Positions 6,693-14,241 of a stretch of DNA of 19,603 nucleotides are shown in pieces. The stretch spans positions 1 through 19,603 of the forward strand of contig JAJAZF010000092.1 in the NCBI GenBank assembly GCA_026785875.1. The letters run 5' to 3'. The notes beneath the pieces are model-generated. The model was not told the origin of the DNA. It saw nothing but the letters and a program-made list of their open reading frames with translations, and did no database searches. Each line of letters starts with the position of its first letter. Within the stretch, counting starts at the first letter, position 1. A program made the position numbers and the translations under genes. Source of the stretch: Chamaesiphon sp. (GTDB lineage: Bacteria; Cyanobacteriota; Cyanobacteriia; Cyanobacteriales; Chamaesiphonaceae).

Positions 6693-7157
6693 TTAGAACC
6701 GGAAACCAGCACCGAGGTTTACAGTGGTGTATGAGTTGTTACTAGTGATTGGCACATTTAAAGCTGCTTTTAACTGAATGGTATCAGTTACATCAAAATC
6801 AGCTCCGCCAACGAGTCCAACCGTAGTTGAATTATTAATGCCACCAGTGCCAATAGATACAGCACCACCGAGGAAGGGGGTAATCTGGACTCTGCTCCCC
6901 GTGTTGGTGAGATTAAAATCATAAGTGAGTGCACTACCAAAGAAAGTACCACCACTTGGAAAGTAGACAAATGGGCGAGCTGAAACATTATCGCTGACAC
7001 CAAACTTGGAATCAATTCCAACCGAAGTTTGTCCGCCACCAATTGCCAGCGATGGCCCAATCGTACTTCTACCCATTTGTGCTTGAGCTGGGGTGATTAT
7101 TCCTAAACCCATAACTGAGGAGCAGAGGACAACTAGTGCAACAATATTCTTTTTCAT
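6693..7157 (-). CDS. small outer-membrane beta-barrel-like protein
   Basis: This 154-residue exported protein has a clear signal peptide (MKKNIVALVVLCSSVMGLGIITP) with cleavage predicted after AQA (residues 24-26), leaving about 128 residues. The mature part is Gly/Thr/Ser/Asn-rich, with short alternating strands (GPSLAIGGG, SARPFVYF, SALTYDFNL, ITPFLGGAV, TVGLVGGADFDV, LKAALNVPI, TTVNLGAGFRF). It ends in phenylalanine, the typical C-terminal residue recognised by the BAM machinery. This fits a small, possibly 8-stranded, outer-membrane barrel. No specific function can be given. It is probably monocistronic, with a terminator on each side: its own downstream and that of glgP upstream. Confidence 0.75.
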   Translation of the reverse strand: MKKNIVALVVLCSSVMGLGIITPAQAQMGRSTIGPSLAIGGGQTSVGIDSKFGVSDNVSARPFVYFPSGGTFFGSALTYDFNLTNTGSRVQITPFLGGAVSIGTGGINNSTTVGLVGGADFDVTDTIQLKAALNVPITSNNSYTTVNLGAGFRF

Positions 7158-7400
7158 TTTGAGTTTCTCGGTTTAAGTAGATTAGCTCAACTAACTCCTT
7201 GGTGCAGTCTGTTCGATCGAGCAGCATTTCCAAATCCGACGATTGTCTAAGTCAAGCTTCAGGGGTTAATTTTGCCTGGTTACTCAAGATTGACGACGGC
7301 GGATTACGGTAAGTTCCAAATTAAGTTTCGCCTACTAACTACTATATACAAGCGATCGAAAGGCTCACCACTATACTTTGGCATAAGCCTATATGAATAG

Positions 7401-7440
7401 AAAAAAGGGGTTAGGGATTTAAAATCTATTCCCTAGCCCC
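7401..7440 (-). terminator. rho-independent terminator of glgP
   Basis: Read on the minus strand, GGGGCTAGGGA and TCCCTAACCCC form an 11-bp stem (7430-7440 with 7407-7417, one G-T wobble) with a 12-nt loop, followed directly by TTTTTT (7406-7401). It starts 26 nt after the glgP stop. This is the best intrinsic terminator in the window. The rest of 7158-7465 must hold the promoter of the gene starting at 7157, but no convincing boxes are seen. Confidence 0.85.
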
Positions 7441-7465
7441 TCTTCCCCAATCTCGATTTTTTATG

Positions 7466-10024
7466 CTATGCCCATTCAATCAACCCTAATTCATAAGGAT
7501 TACTTAAATTGGCATTGTGGGGTAAGACTCGCAGAGACAAGCCTTGCAAGCCGCTGGCAGCGTAAGCGATCTCACTTGTGTACAGACTATTGCCCGCACT
7601 GTCCCGACCCTGGTAGGTCATCACAGCGGTATCTGCGTTGATAATTTTGCCATTGGTGTCTACGGCACCTTTGTACAATTCAACTTGGACATCATGGGGT
7701 TCCAAACTGCCCAAAGTTATCAGACTCTTAACGGAGATCGATTGATTGACGTTAATGTCTTCTGGTGCAGAAACATCGACGGTATGGATTTTGAGATTGC
7801 CCCAATTTTTGAGCATCTTTTCTTTCCAATGCGCGAGAGCTTTACCTGCTTGGTACTCATCACTAGTGACAACTCGGTGACGATCGCTAGCTGGGAAGTA
7901 GCCAGTATTGGCATAATCTCGCACCATCCGTGCGGTATTGAAGGTCGGACAATTGAGCCGGATGGCATCTTTCATCTTCGCGATCCATTTACGGGGTAAG
8001 CCTTCTTTGTCGCGATCGTAGAAGAGAGGGACGATTTCCTGTTCCAATAGATCGTAGAAGGCATTTGCTTCGACTTCATCTTGGTACTCTTCGTCAGAGT
8101 ATAATTCCCCATGTCCGATCGGCCAACCAGTCCGCACATAGTCGGCTTCATCCCACCAACCATCGAGGATACTCAAGTTGGGTAAGCCATTCATCGCAGC
8201 TTTCATCCCACTGGTACCAGAGGCTTCATGGGGACGACGCGGCGTGTTTAGCCAGATGTCACAACCAGCTACCATGACTCGCGATACATAGATATCGTAG
8301 TCAGGAACAAAAACTACCGAGTTCATCCCTTCGGAGCGGGTGAAGTGGACGATATCACGAATTAGGGCTTTACCTGGGAGATCTTTAGGGTGAGCTTTTC
8401 CGGCGATGACAAATTGAACTTTCCGTCCTTTATCCCCTACCATGATCTGTTTAATTCGATCGAGATTGCGGAGGAATAATGTCGCCCGCTTGTAGGTAGC
8501 AAACCGCCGCGCGAAACCGATTGTCAGTACGCCTGGATCTAATGCTTCTTGAGCGTGGTTGATTTCGCCTAGTGTCGCGCCGCGTTCTTTGAGATGACCG
8601 ACAATGCGATCGCGGACATAAACGACCATTTCCGATCGACTATGCTCGTGATTGCGCCAGAGTTCATCGTCGGGAATTGCATCAATTTTATTCCAAATCG
8701 GGTCTTCGATCGATTTCTCCGACCATTCTGGGCCTAAGTAGCGATCGTATAGTTCCTGAACGGATTTAGCCACACAACTGCGGGCATGAACGCCATTAGT
8801 GATCGAAGTAATCGGTACTTCATCAATGGGTACATCCTTCCACATGTTCTGGAACATTTCCCGCGAGACTACACCGTGCAACTTCGCCACACCATTGACA
8901 AAGCTCGAAGTTTTCATCGCCAGAGCCGCCATACTAAACGGAGAATTTAGATCTCCAGCATTTTCGCGTCCCAAGCCCATGAATTCATCTTTACCCAACC
9001 CGTAGACATCGGCATAATGTCCCACATAGTACATCGTCTTGTCTGGGGGGAACAGATCGAATCCCGCACTAACAGGCGTATGTGTTGTAAAAATCTGGGT
9101 AGATTGAGCGACTTGCTTGGCTTCAACAAAGGATAGTTTATCTTTCTGCATCAGTACCCGCATGTGTTCGAGAATCAGGAAGCCTGAGTGTCCTTCATTC
9201 ATGTGGTAGACGCTGGGCTTGTGTCCCAAAGCTGCCAACGCCCGAAATCCACCGATGCCGAGCATGATTTCCTGATGAATCCGCGTATCTAGATCGCCAC
9301 CATAGAGGGCATCTGTAATATCTTGGTCGTACGAGCTATTTGGCTCAATATTGGTATCCAATAGGTACAGTGGTACGACACCCACTTGCACGCGCCAAAC
9401 TCTGGCATAAACCATCCGTCCAGGATACTCGACCGCCACTCGCAACTCGGTGCCATCGGCTTTCCGTTCTAGTTGAACGGGGATATTATGGAAATCGTTA
9501 ATTGGATAACGTTCCTGTTGCCAGCCTTCGGCATTTAGGTACTGAGCAAAATATCCTTTTTGGTAGAGGAGTCCGACTGCAACTAGGGGTAAACCCAAGT
9601 CACTAGCAGATTTTAGATGATCTCCAGCTAGAACGCCCAAGCCACCAGAATAGATCGGTAAACAGTCTACCAACCCAAATTCGGCGCAAAAATATGCAAA
9701 GCATTCTTTCCCAGGGGTGCTAGCGCGTTGATGTTTGTACCAACTGCGATCGTTTAGATAGGTTTTTAGTTCTCCCAGTGCCCGTTCCATGTGTGCTAGG
9801 AATCCATCATCAGCAGCGACTTCTTGCAATCGAGACTGACTGACTCTAGCTAGTAGTGCGACTGGATTGTGACGAGTGGCTTCCCATAAATCGCGATCGA
9901 GTCTTCTAAATAGTTCTTTGATCTCCGTATTCCAGTCCCAATACAGATTATAGGCAAGCTGCCGTAGGGGTTCGAGGGAGGCTGGTAGGGAAGGAGAAAC
10001 GTTGAATGTACGAATCGGCTGCAT
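7466..10024 (-). CDS. glgP: alpha-glucan (glycogen) phosphorylase
   Basis: It is a GT35-family enzyme that releases glucose-1-phosphate from the non-reducing ends of glycogen using phosphate and pyridoxal phosphate. The 852-residue protein opens with the RTFNVSPSLPASLEPL...LAYNLYWDWN segment of the DUF3417-containing alpha-glucan phosphorylase branch. It has the glycogen-phosphorylase core: CAEFGL (113-118), YSGGLGVLAGDHLKSASDLG (125-144), THTPVSAGFD (314-323), GFARRFATYKRATL (503-516) and the PLP-binding EASGTSGMKAAMNG (600-613), with K608 the expected Schiff-base lysine. The start is supported by AGGAAG 7 nt upstream. A strong terminator follows. It is monocistronic, with no other glg gene nearby. 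It belongs to night-time glycogen mobilisation in a cyanobacterium. Confidence 0.96.
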   Translation of the reverse strand: MQPIRTFNVSPSLPASLEPLRQLAYNLYWDWNTEIKELFRRLDRDLWEATRHNPVALLARVSQSRLQEVAADDGFLAHMERALGELKTYLNDRSWYKHQRASTPGKECFAYFCAEFGLVDCLPIYSGGLGVLAGDHLKSASDLGLPLVAVGLLYQKGYFAQYLNAEGWQQERYPINDFHNIPVQLERKADGTELRVAVEYPGRMVYARVWRVQVGVVPLYLLDTNIEPNSSYDQDITDALYGGDLDTRIHQEIMLGIGGFRALAALGHKPSVYHMNEGHSGFLILEHMRVLMQKDKLSFVEAKQVAQSTQIFTTHTPVSAGFDLFPPDKTMYYVGHYADVYGLGKDEFMGLGRENAGDLNSPFSMAALAMKTSSFVNGVAKLHGVVSREMFQNMWKDVPIDEVPITSITNGVHARSCVAKSVQELYDRYLGPEWSEKSIEDPIWNKIDAIPDDELWRNHEHSRSEMVVYVRDRIVGHLKERGATLGEINHAQEALDPGVLTIGFARRFATYKRATLFLRNLDRIKQIMVGDKGRKVQFVIAGKAHPKDLPGKALIRDIVHFTRSEGMNSVVFVPDYDIYVSRVMVAGCDIWLNTPRRPHEASGTSGMKAAMNGLPNLSILDGWWDEADYVRTGWPIGHGELYSDEEYQDEVEANAFYDLLEQEIVPLFYDRDKEGLPRKWIAKMKDAIRLNCPTFNTARMVRDYANTGYFPASDRHRVVTSDEYQAGKALAHWKEKMLKNWGNLKIHTVDVSAPEDINVNQSISVKSLITLGSLEPHDVQVELYKGAVDTNGKIINADTAVMTYQGRDSAGNSLYTSEIAYAASGLQGLSLRVLPHNANLSNPYELGLIEWA

Positions 10025-10031
10025 TAATAAA

Positions 10032-10037
10032 CTTCCT
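10032..10037 (-). promoter_or_regulatory. Shine-Dalgarno of glgP
   Basis: AGGAAG on the minus strand lies 7 nt before the glgP ATG. Most other genes in this window lack a recognisable Shine-Dalgarno, so this helps fix the start. No gene is visible in 10025-10287, and promoter boxes there are unclear. Confidence 0.7.
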
Positions 10038-10368
10038 CGGAAATTATTTCCTCAATCTCTTATTGTGACCTACCGTGGTCGGTCGGTACAATTTTCTCCA
10101 CAATGTCTTTACAAGTTGGCGGTGTTGCTCCAGCCAAGGGGATCTGTGTGGATCTAGCATCGATCCAGCTCGAATCTAGCCAGTCTAATTCTAGCGAATC
10201 ATCGTAATTGAGTCTGTCCAAATGGGTACAAATAAGAGAAGACAGTTGTCATTAATTTGGTGATTTCGATCGAGGCAATTAGCACTTTTGTCCGACGAAC
10301 CCCAGCCAAAATGCCTAAGCTGTACTCAATCCCCCGATTGCCCGAGCAAACAGATTAAAATAATTATC

Positions 10369-10881
10369 ATGCTAAGACACACATCTCTCACCAAGACATA
10401 CTGTATGAACGTCAGCAAATATTTAGCTGCGGTGATGTTTGTCAGTGCAATCTGGAGTTTGCTAGATGCTCAGTCTCCAGCCCAAGGTTTCAGCCTATTA
10501 CAAGTAGTAAAACCTCCTCTGGTCAAGTCAGCAGCTCGCTCCCCGCGAATGGCTCAAAATACAGGTATTTCCAGTAATGCCGATGTTAATAAAGATTTAA
10601 GATTACACGACATCACTGTGACTCGGAGTAGTTCCGATAAATCGCTCCTAACTGTCACCGGATCGATTAACAATCGGAGCGATCGATCTCACTATGTCTA
10701 CTACGTTGTCACGAAATTTATTGCTAATGATATTTCGATCAAACAAGCGATCGTTCCAGTAAATATCGATATCGAACCTGGTAAATCTCAACCATTCACT
10801 TACGAAATTTTGGCAGATAGCCTTGATTCGATCGTTCCAGCCAGCATTAAGCCGATGGTGGTTAAGTATGAATACCGTTAA
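10369..10881 (+). CDS. hypothetical secreted FxLYD-like protein
   Basis: From the ATG at 10369 it encodes 170 residues. A second ATG at 10405 gives MNVSKYLAAVMFVSAIWSLL, a cleaner signal peptide with likely cleavage near SPAQG. An upstream in-frame TTG at 10288 would add a Cys-rich, unconserved-looking 27 residues in front of the signal and is unlikely. The C-terminal half (VTGSINNRSDRSHYVYYVVTKF...PVNIDIEPGKSQPFTYEI) has the layout of an FxLYD-type Ig-like domain: a small-residue turn, NxS, a tyrosine-rich strand, then 'PGKSxPF'. FxLYD domains occur in exported proteins of unclear role, so no specific function is claimed. It is convergent with bcp, with only 47 nt between stops, all heptamer repeat. 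Confidence 0.7.
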   Translation: MLRHTSLTKTYCMNVSKYLAAVMFVSAIWSLLDAQSPAQGFSLLQVVKPPLVKSAARSPRMAQNTGISSNADVNKDLRLHDITVTRSSSDKSLLTVTGSINNRSDRSHYVYYVVTKFIANDISIKQAIVPVNIDIEPGKSQPFTYEILADSLDSIVPASIKPMVVKYEYR

Positions 10882-10927
10882 TTAGTTGACAGTTAACTAT
10901 CAACTGTCAACTGTCAACTGTCAACTG
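10882..10927. repeat. heptamer array forming a hairpin between convergent genes
   Basis: AGTTGACAGTT (10884-10894) is the exact complement of AACTGTCAACT (10902-10912), a stem of 11 bp with a 7-nt loop. The right arm continues as further TCAACTG heptamers to 10927. Inverted copies of the same 7-bp repeat therefore fill the 47 nt between the stop codons of the FxLYD-like gene and bcp, and may serve as a bidirectional terminator. Confidence 0.85.
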
Positions 10928-10928
10928 A

Positions 10929-11366
10929 TTAATAGCCTAAAGCTGCTAAGACATCATTGGCATGAGTATCGGTTTTGACGCTAGTATCGACGTGGACGAT
11001 ATTACCAGTTTCATCGATCGCGTAGGTGACTCTTTTGGCATAGCCACCACCATCGACATCATATGCAGCAATTATTGCGCCATTTGTGTCGGCTAAAAGC
11101 GGAAAAGGGAGATCGAATTTTTTAGTAAAGGCTTGGTGATCGGATTCATTATCTTTGCTCACGCCGAGAATGACAATGCCTTTATCTTGATAGACAGCAT
11201 AGTTGTCGCGAAAACTGCAAGCTTGCTTTGTACAGCCAGGGGTATCATCTTTGGGGTAGAAATACATCACAACTTTCTTGCCAGCTAACCCAGCTAGAGT
11301 TACTGCGTTGCCATTGGTATCTTTAACGTTAAAATCAGGAGCTTTTGTGCCTACAGCCAGAGCCAT
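10929..11366 (-). CDS. bcp: thiol peroxidase, Bcp/PrxQ-type peroxiredoxin
   Basis: It is a 145-residue thioredoxin-fold peroxidase that reduces H2O2 and organic hydroperoxides, regenerated by thioredoxin. The motif FYPKDDTPGCTKQACSFRD holds the peroxidatic Cys45 and the resolving Cys50 (C-X4-C), which defines the atypical two-Cys PrxQ/BCP subgroup. VGTKAPDFNVKDTNG at the start and LGVSKDNESDHQAFTKKFDLPFPLLAD are family-typical. There is no signal peptide, so it acts in the cytosol. A weak AGGGA lies 9 nt before the ATG. It is separated from the next minus-strand gene by 249 nt in which I see no gene, only a loose inverted repeat (TAGAATGG... near 11446 and its complement near 11530). Several prxQ paralogues are common in cyanobacteria; which one this is cannot be said. 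Confidence 0.95.
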   Translation of the reverse strand: MALAVGTKAPDFNVKDTNGNAVTLAGLAGKKVVMYFYPKDDTPGCTKQACSFRDNYAVYQDKGIVILGVSKDNESDHQAFTKKFDLPFPLLADTNGAIIAAYDVDGGGYAKRVTYAIDETGNIVHVDTSVKTDTHANDVLAALGY

Positions 11367-11615
11367 GAAATAATTTCCCTATGAATTAAAGATCGATATC
11401 ACAACTAACTGTAAACGGAATGATATCGTTTTTCAAGGTAATAGTAGAATGGTACTGCCTTTTTGAATGTTCGGATCGATCGGGGTTTAAGAAATTTCGG
11501 TTGCTAAGTAGGCTCAATTGTGGAGTGCCATTCTAATTGAGGATACCTAATTCATCATTGCGCTGAGTGTGGCGGCTAATGTGGTGCCTGACGTTGATGT
11601 GACGATATCGATCGA

Positions 11616-11957
11616 TCATAAATTACTGATGGGTTGCCAATCATAATTTTGGGTGATGGTTAAGCGCAGGAGATCGAAGACTTGACGGCAATGATTATGG
11701 CGATTGAGTGGTAATTCCTCATTTTTGACGACAAAGCTCAGTTTGACAGCCGACTGGGTAGCCGTGGTGATATCGATGAGGACTTCCGCTGTCACCAACT
11801 TGGCAAATGAGACTCGACCGGGAATCTCTCGTGCCATCAAATAATCTTCAATGTCGTAGACCGTTTCCAGCCCGCAACCCTCCACCAACTTTTTGAGTGT
11901 AGCGCGAACATCATGTGGTGATAGATTGACTAAAAAATCGCAGACATAACGGCACAT
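11616..11957 (-). CDS. small hypothetical protein
   Basis: This is a 113-residue soluble protein with no signal peptide or membrane segment and no family I can name. The N-terminus MCRYVCDFLVNLSPHDVRATLKKLVEGCGLE has three cysteines and looks helical. It is followed by an alternating beta segment (VSFAKLVTAEVLIDITT...VKLSFVVKNEELPL) and a C-terminal helix with HNHCRQVFDLLRL. The mixed alpha/beta pattern and a balanced composition argue for a real gene, as does the absence of any competing frame. It runs divergently from tmk, with 105 nt between starts, so the two may share a control region. No Shine-Dalgarno is visible. An isolated small cyanobacterial orphan is the simplest reading. Confidence 0.65.
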   Translation of the reverse strand: MCRYVCDFLVNLSPHDVRATLKKLVEGCGLETVYDIEDYLMAREIPGRVSFAKLVTAEVLIDITTATQSAVKLSFVVKNEELPLNRHNHCRQVFDLLRLTITQNYDWQPISNL

Positions 11958-12001
11958 AGTGTGTAAGTTTTAGAACGAAGGTTGAGTTATCTCACGATAT
12001 C

Positions 12002-12030
12002 TTGACATATTCACGGACTAACTCACTAAT
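12002..12030 (+). promoter_or_regulatory. candidate tmk promoter
   Basis: TTGACA (12002-12007) is a perfect -35 hexamer. With a 17-bp spacer it is followed by ACTAAT (12025-12030), which matches four of six -10 bases. It lies 32 nt before the tmk start, giving a short leader. It sits in the divergent interval shared with the gene starting at 11957. Confidence 0.4.
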
Positions 12031-12062
12031 CTATATTGAATATCTAGCCAATTGGTGGGGAA

Positions 12063-12704
12063 ATGAACGGTAAATTTATTGTGTTTGAAGGAGTCGAAGG
12101 GGCTGGCAAAACTACCCAGATTTACCAGACAGCAGACTGGCTTCAAAGCATGTGTAGTCAGGATCGATCGGTAGTAATGACTCGGGAACCAGGTGGGACA
12201 AAGTTGGGGCAACAAATTCGCCAGCTTTTGCTCGACGATCCTCAGAGTTTAGTAACAAATCGTACTGAATTATTGCTCTATGGTGCCGATCGCGCACAAC
12301 ATGTAGAATCGACGATCGAGCCTCATCTCCAGCGCGGTGATATTGTGTTATGCGATCGATTTACTGATTCAACAATTGCTTATCAGGGTTATGGGCGAGG
12401 ATTCGATCTAGATGAGATCGCTCGGGTGAATCAACTAGCTACAGGCGGCTTACAAAGCGATCTGACTTTCTGGCTCGATCTGGATGTTACCATCGGTTTG
12501 CAGCGAGTTTTATCACGCGGAAAACCCGATCGAATGGAACTGGCAACTTTAGATTTTCACCAACGAGTCAGACAGGGCTATCAAGAGTTAGCAAATATCT
12601 ATCCAAATCGGATTGTTCGGATTGATGCTAATCGCTCTCAATCAGTTATCCAGATGGAAATTCAGGCAATATTAATGCAGGCTAAATGGCTCTGGAACAG
12701 TTGA
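12063..12704 (+). CDS. tmk: thymidylate kinase
   Basis: It phosphorylates dTMP to dTDP with ATP, an essential step of dTTP supply. The 213-residue protein has the P-loop FEGVEGAGKTT (8-18), TREPGGTKLG (40-49), the DR motif in VLCDRFTDSTIAYQGYGRG (95-113) and the lid-type segment LSRGKPDRME. Length is typical. The ATG follows TGGGGAA closely; spacing is short, so Shine-Dalgarno support is weak, but the N-terminal motif fixes the start. The last codons, AAC AGT TGA, are part of a heptamer repeat, so the natural C-terminus may have been set by repeat insertion. holB, a frequent partner of tmk, is not adjacent. Confidence 0.96.
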   Translation: MNGKFIVFEGVEGAGKTTQIYQTADWLQSMCSQDRSVVMTREPGGTKLGQQIRQLLLDDPQSLVTNRTELLLYGADRAQHVESTIEPHLQRGDIVLCDRFTDSTIAYQGYGRGFDLDEIARVNQLATGGLQSDLTFWLDLDVTIGLQRVLSRGKPDRMELATLDFHQRVRQGYQELANIYPNRIVRIDANRSQSVIQMEIQAILMQAKWLWNS

Positions 12705-12720
12705 GAGTTGGCAGTTGACA
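12697..12720. repeat. heptamer array containing the tmk stop codon
   Basis: ACAGTTG, AGAGTTG, GCAGTTG and ACA follow with a 7-bp period. The tmk stop TGA (12702-12704) lies within it. Confidence 0.7.
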
Positions 12721-12900
12721 CTTCTCTTCGAGACGCTTCGCGAACGGCTACGCTCAGTGCAAGCAGTTGACAGATGCTTTGCACTTAGGGTTCTCCGTAA
12801 GCGCAAAGCGCAGGCTCTGCCAACGTGTAGCGGATCGCAGAGAGGGTTTAGCGAGACAAAACAGCGCAACCTTGCAGCGAATCAAGACGAATTTGTTTGG
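12721..12900. repeat. mosaic of interspersed repeats
   Basis: The segment has the look of cyanobacterial dispersed repeats: CGAGACGCTTCGCGAACGG, then CTACGCTCAGTGCAAGC (shared with 4742-4803), a heptamer fragment CAGTTGACAG, then GTAAGCGCAAAGCGCAGG and CTCTGCCAACG. GCTTTGCACTTA (12776-12787) pairs with TAAGCGCAAAGC (12798-12809), 11 of 12 positions, as a hairpin. Short open frames crossing it on both strands are repeat-encoded and not believable genes. Confidence 0.65.
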
Positions 12901-12922
12901 GGAGATTAAAAACGGACTAATA

Positions 12923-12982
12923 ACAACTATAGTTACCAACAGCAGGAAGCTCTAAACACCTGCTGTTGGTAACTATAGACAA
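12923..12982. repeat. 52-bp perfect-stem palindrome flanked by ACAA direct repeats
   Basis: CTATAGTTACCAACAGCAGG (12927-12946) and its exact complement (12959-12978) enclose a 12-nt loop. ACAA occurs directly on both sides (12923-12926 and 12979-12982), as a 4-bp target-site duplication would. There is no coding capacity. It could be a miniature mobile element, a single-stranded-DNA-mobilised REP-like hairpin, or a terminator without a U-tract. It lies in the tmk-SLH gap. Confidence 0.75.
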
Positions 12983-13077
12983 ATGATGCGATAATTCTAA
13001 CTAAAATCAGCTTAAATCTTGGTAATTAGGATTGCTATAGTGGTTGTATCTATTGAACGATCGTAAATGTAGTATTC

Positions 13078-13082
13078 AGGAG
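13078..13082 (+). promoter_or_regulatory. Shine-Dalgarno of the SLH gene
   Basis: AGGAG lies 5 nt before the ATG at 13088. It is one of only two clear Shine-Dalgarno sites in the window and fixes this start. Confidence 0.7.
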
Positions 13083-13087
13083 AAAAT

Positions 13088-14044
13088 ATGACTAATTTAC
13101 CTAATCCTAATCGCCGTCGCCGTTTGACTGCTGATGAATTAATCGCGGTTGGGGTAGCCTTGGCAGGGATTGGCACGATATTTTTTTGGGGGATCGGGCA
13201 ACAATACCAACCGATGTTCCAAGGCGGTATTGCCAGCCCTGACAACGATAATGCCAATCGTCAAAATGGGTTGTTCGATGGTGGTACAGCTACCAATGGG
13301 CAACAAAAACGGGCGATCTCCAGTATCCCCCGCGATCGGCAAAATTCAGCTCCAACGACAACTCTAGTACCCCCGATCGTCAGCACCACCGAAGTACCAG
13401 TTGAAAGAAACACGACTTCTGTTGCTCCCATCGCGCCACCAGCGATCGTGGCTGTACCCACTACCACTAAACCAGCCTTTACAGATGTACCTACCCAGTT
13501 GTGGGCAGCAACATATATTACAGAACTGCGACGACGCGGGATTCTTGATGATTTTGGGACTGATAAATTCGATCCGAGCAAAGAGATTACTAGAGGCGAG
13601 TATGCTAAGGTAATCGATCGAGCATTTGCCGATAAACCAGCTACCGATATAGCCGTTGATTTCACTGATATTCCTACCAATTATCCCCGCAAGGAAGCTG
13701 TAGCTAAATCGGTACAGCGAGGGTTTATGACTGGCTATTCACCAACAAAATTTGCCCCCACCCAATCGATTCCCCGCTATCAGATGCAGATTTCCCTAGT
13801 TAAAGGATTGGAACTTCCACCAGCTCTAATTACCGAGAAAGTATTGAGTAAGTATGGCGATGCTAGACAACTGCCCCAATATGCTCGGGATAAAATGGCA
13901 GCCGCAGTAGAGTCAGGATTGGTAATCAACGATGACAAAACGGCAAATCTGCTCAAACCACTTCAAAATGCCACCCGCGCTGATGCCGCCGCTTTGATTT
14001 ATCAGGCATTGGTAAAAGAAGGAAAAATTAAACCGCAGCAATAG
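13088..14044 (+). CDS. membrane-anchored S-layer-homology (SLH) domain protein
   Basis: The protein has 318 residues. A short basic N-terminus (NPNRRRRLTADE) precedes one hydrophobic helix (about 18-36), followed by a Gln/Asn/Thr/Pro-rich linker (about 38-130). Three SLH-type repeats follow: FTDVPTQLWAATYITELRRRG (from 131), DFTDIPTNYPRKEAVAKSVQRG (from 191) and SKYGDARQLPQYARDKMAAAVESG (from 254), with ITRGEYAKVIDRA, IPRYQMQISLVK and ATRADAAALIYQAL as the second helices. The third is the most divergent. SLH domains bind peptidoglycan-linked polymers. With an uncleaved-looking N-terminal helix, this would tether the inner membrane to the wall. No porin barrel follows, unlike the cyanobacterial SLH-OprB porins. 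It stands first in a possible envelope gene cluster. Confidence 0.88.
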   Translation: MTNLPNPNRRRRLTADELIAVGVALAGIGTIFFWGIGQQYQPMFQGGIASPDNDNANRQNGLFDGGTATNGQQKRAISSIPRDRQNSAPTTTLVPPIVSTTEVPVERNTTSVAPIAPPAIVAVPTTTKPAFTDVPTQLWAATYITELRRRGILDDFGTDKFDPSKEITRGEYAKVIDRAFADKPATDIAVDFTDIPTNYPRKEAVAKSVQRGFMTGYSPTKFAPTQSIPRYQMQISLVKGLELPPALITEKVLSKYGDARQLPQYARDKMAAAVESGLVINDDKTANLLKPLQNATRADAAALIYQALVKEGKIKPQQ

Positions 14045-14063
14045 GGGAGGGGATCGGGATGAG

Positions 14064-14101
14064 GTGTTGGGGTAAATCTTTTTGGTAAAACGCCCCAACA
14101 C
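14064..14101. repeat. hairpin downstream of the SLH gene
   Basis: GTGTTGGGG (14064-14072) is the exact complement of CCCCAACAC (14093-14101), with a 20-nt loop containing TTTTT. It lies 19 nt after the SLH stop. It is a possible transcription terminator, though no U-tract follows the stem. Nothing else notable is seen between here and 14241. Confidence 0.5.
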
Positions 14102-14241
14102 AAATCGCACAACGCTTACAGGCACTAGTGATGCTTTGCTGTTGATTCGATCGACTGTCATTGCTGAATTTTAGTGACAAAATTCTCTTACACACCCCCA
14201 TCGGGCAACACTGATTAGCTTTTTTCCTTTAGTCATTAATC

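Noticed and set aside
7544..7999. 151-codon plus-strand open frame
   Set aside because: It lies wholly inside glgP on the opposite strand, where the phosphorylase reading is continuous and matches its family.
10288..10368. TTG-initiated 27-residue extension of the FxLYD-like protein
   Set aside because: It would place a Cys/Pro-rich segment in front of a clear signal peptide; internal ATGs at 10369 or 10405 fit an exported protein.
11446..11535. Loose inverted repeat TAGAATGGTACT / AGTGCCATTCTA upstream of bcp
   Set aside because: The arms are about 65 nt apart with a mismatch; it is not convincing as an operator or hairpin.
12715..12955. Several overlapping 60-65 codon frames after tmk
   Set aside because: They are encoded by interspersed repeats and contain no conserved or protein-like segment.
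13261..13680. 139-codon minus-strand open frame
   Set aside because: It is antisense to the SLH gene, which has SLH repeats and a Shine-Dalgarno. The frame reflects Thr/Pro codon bias on the other strand.
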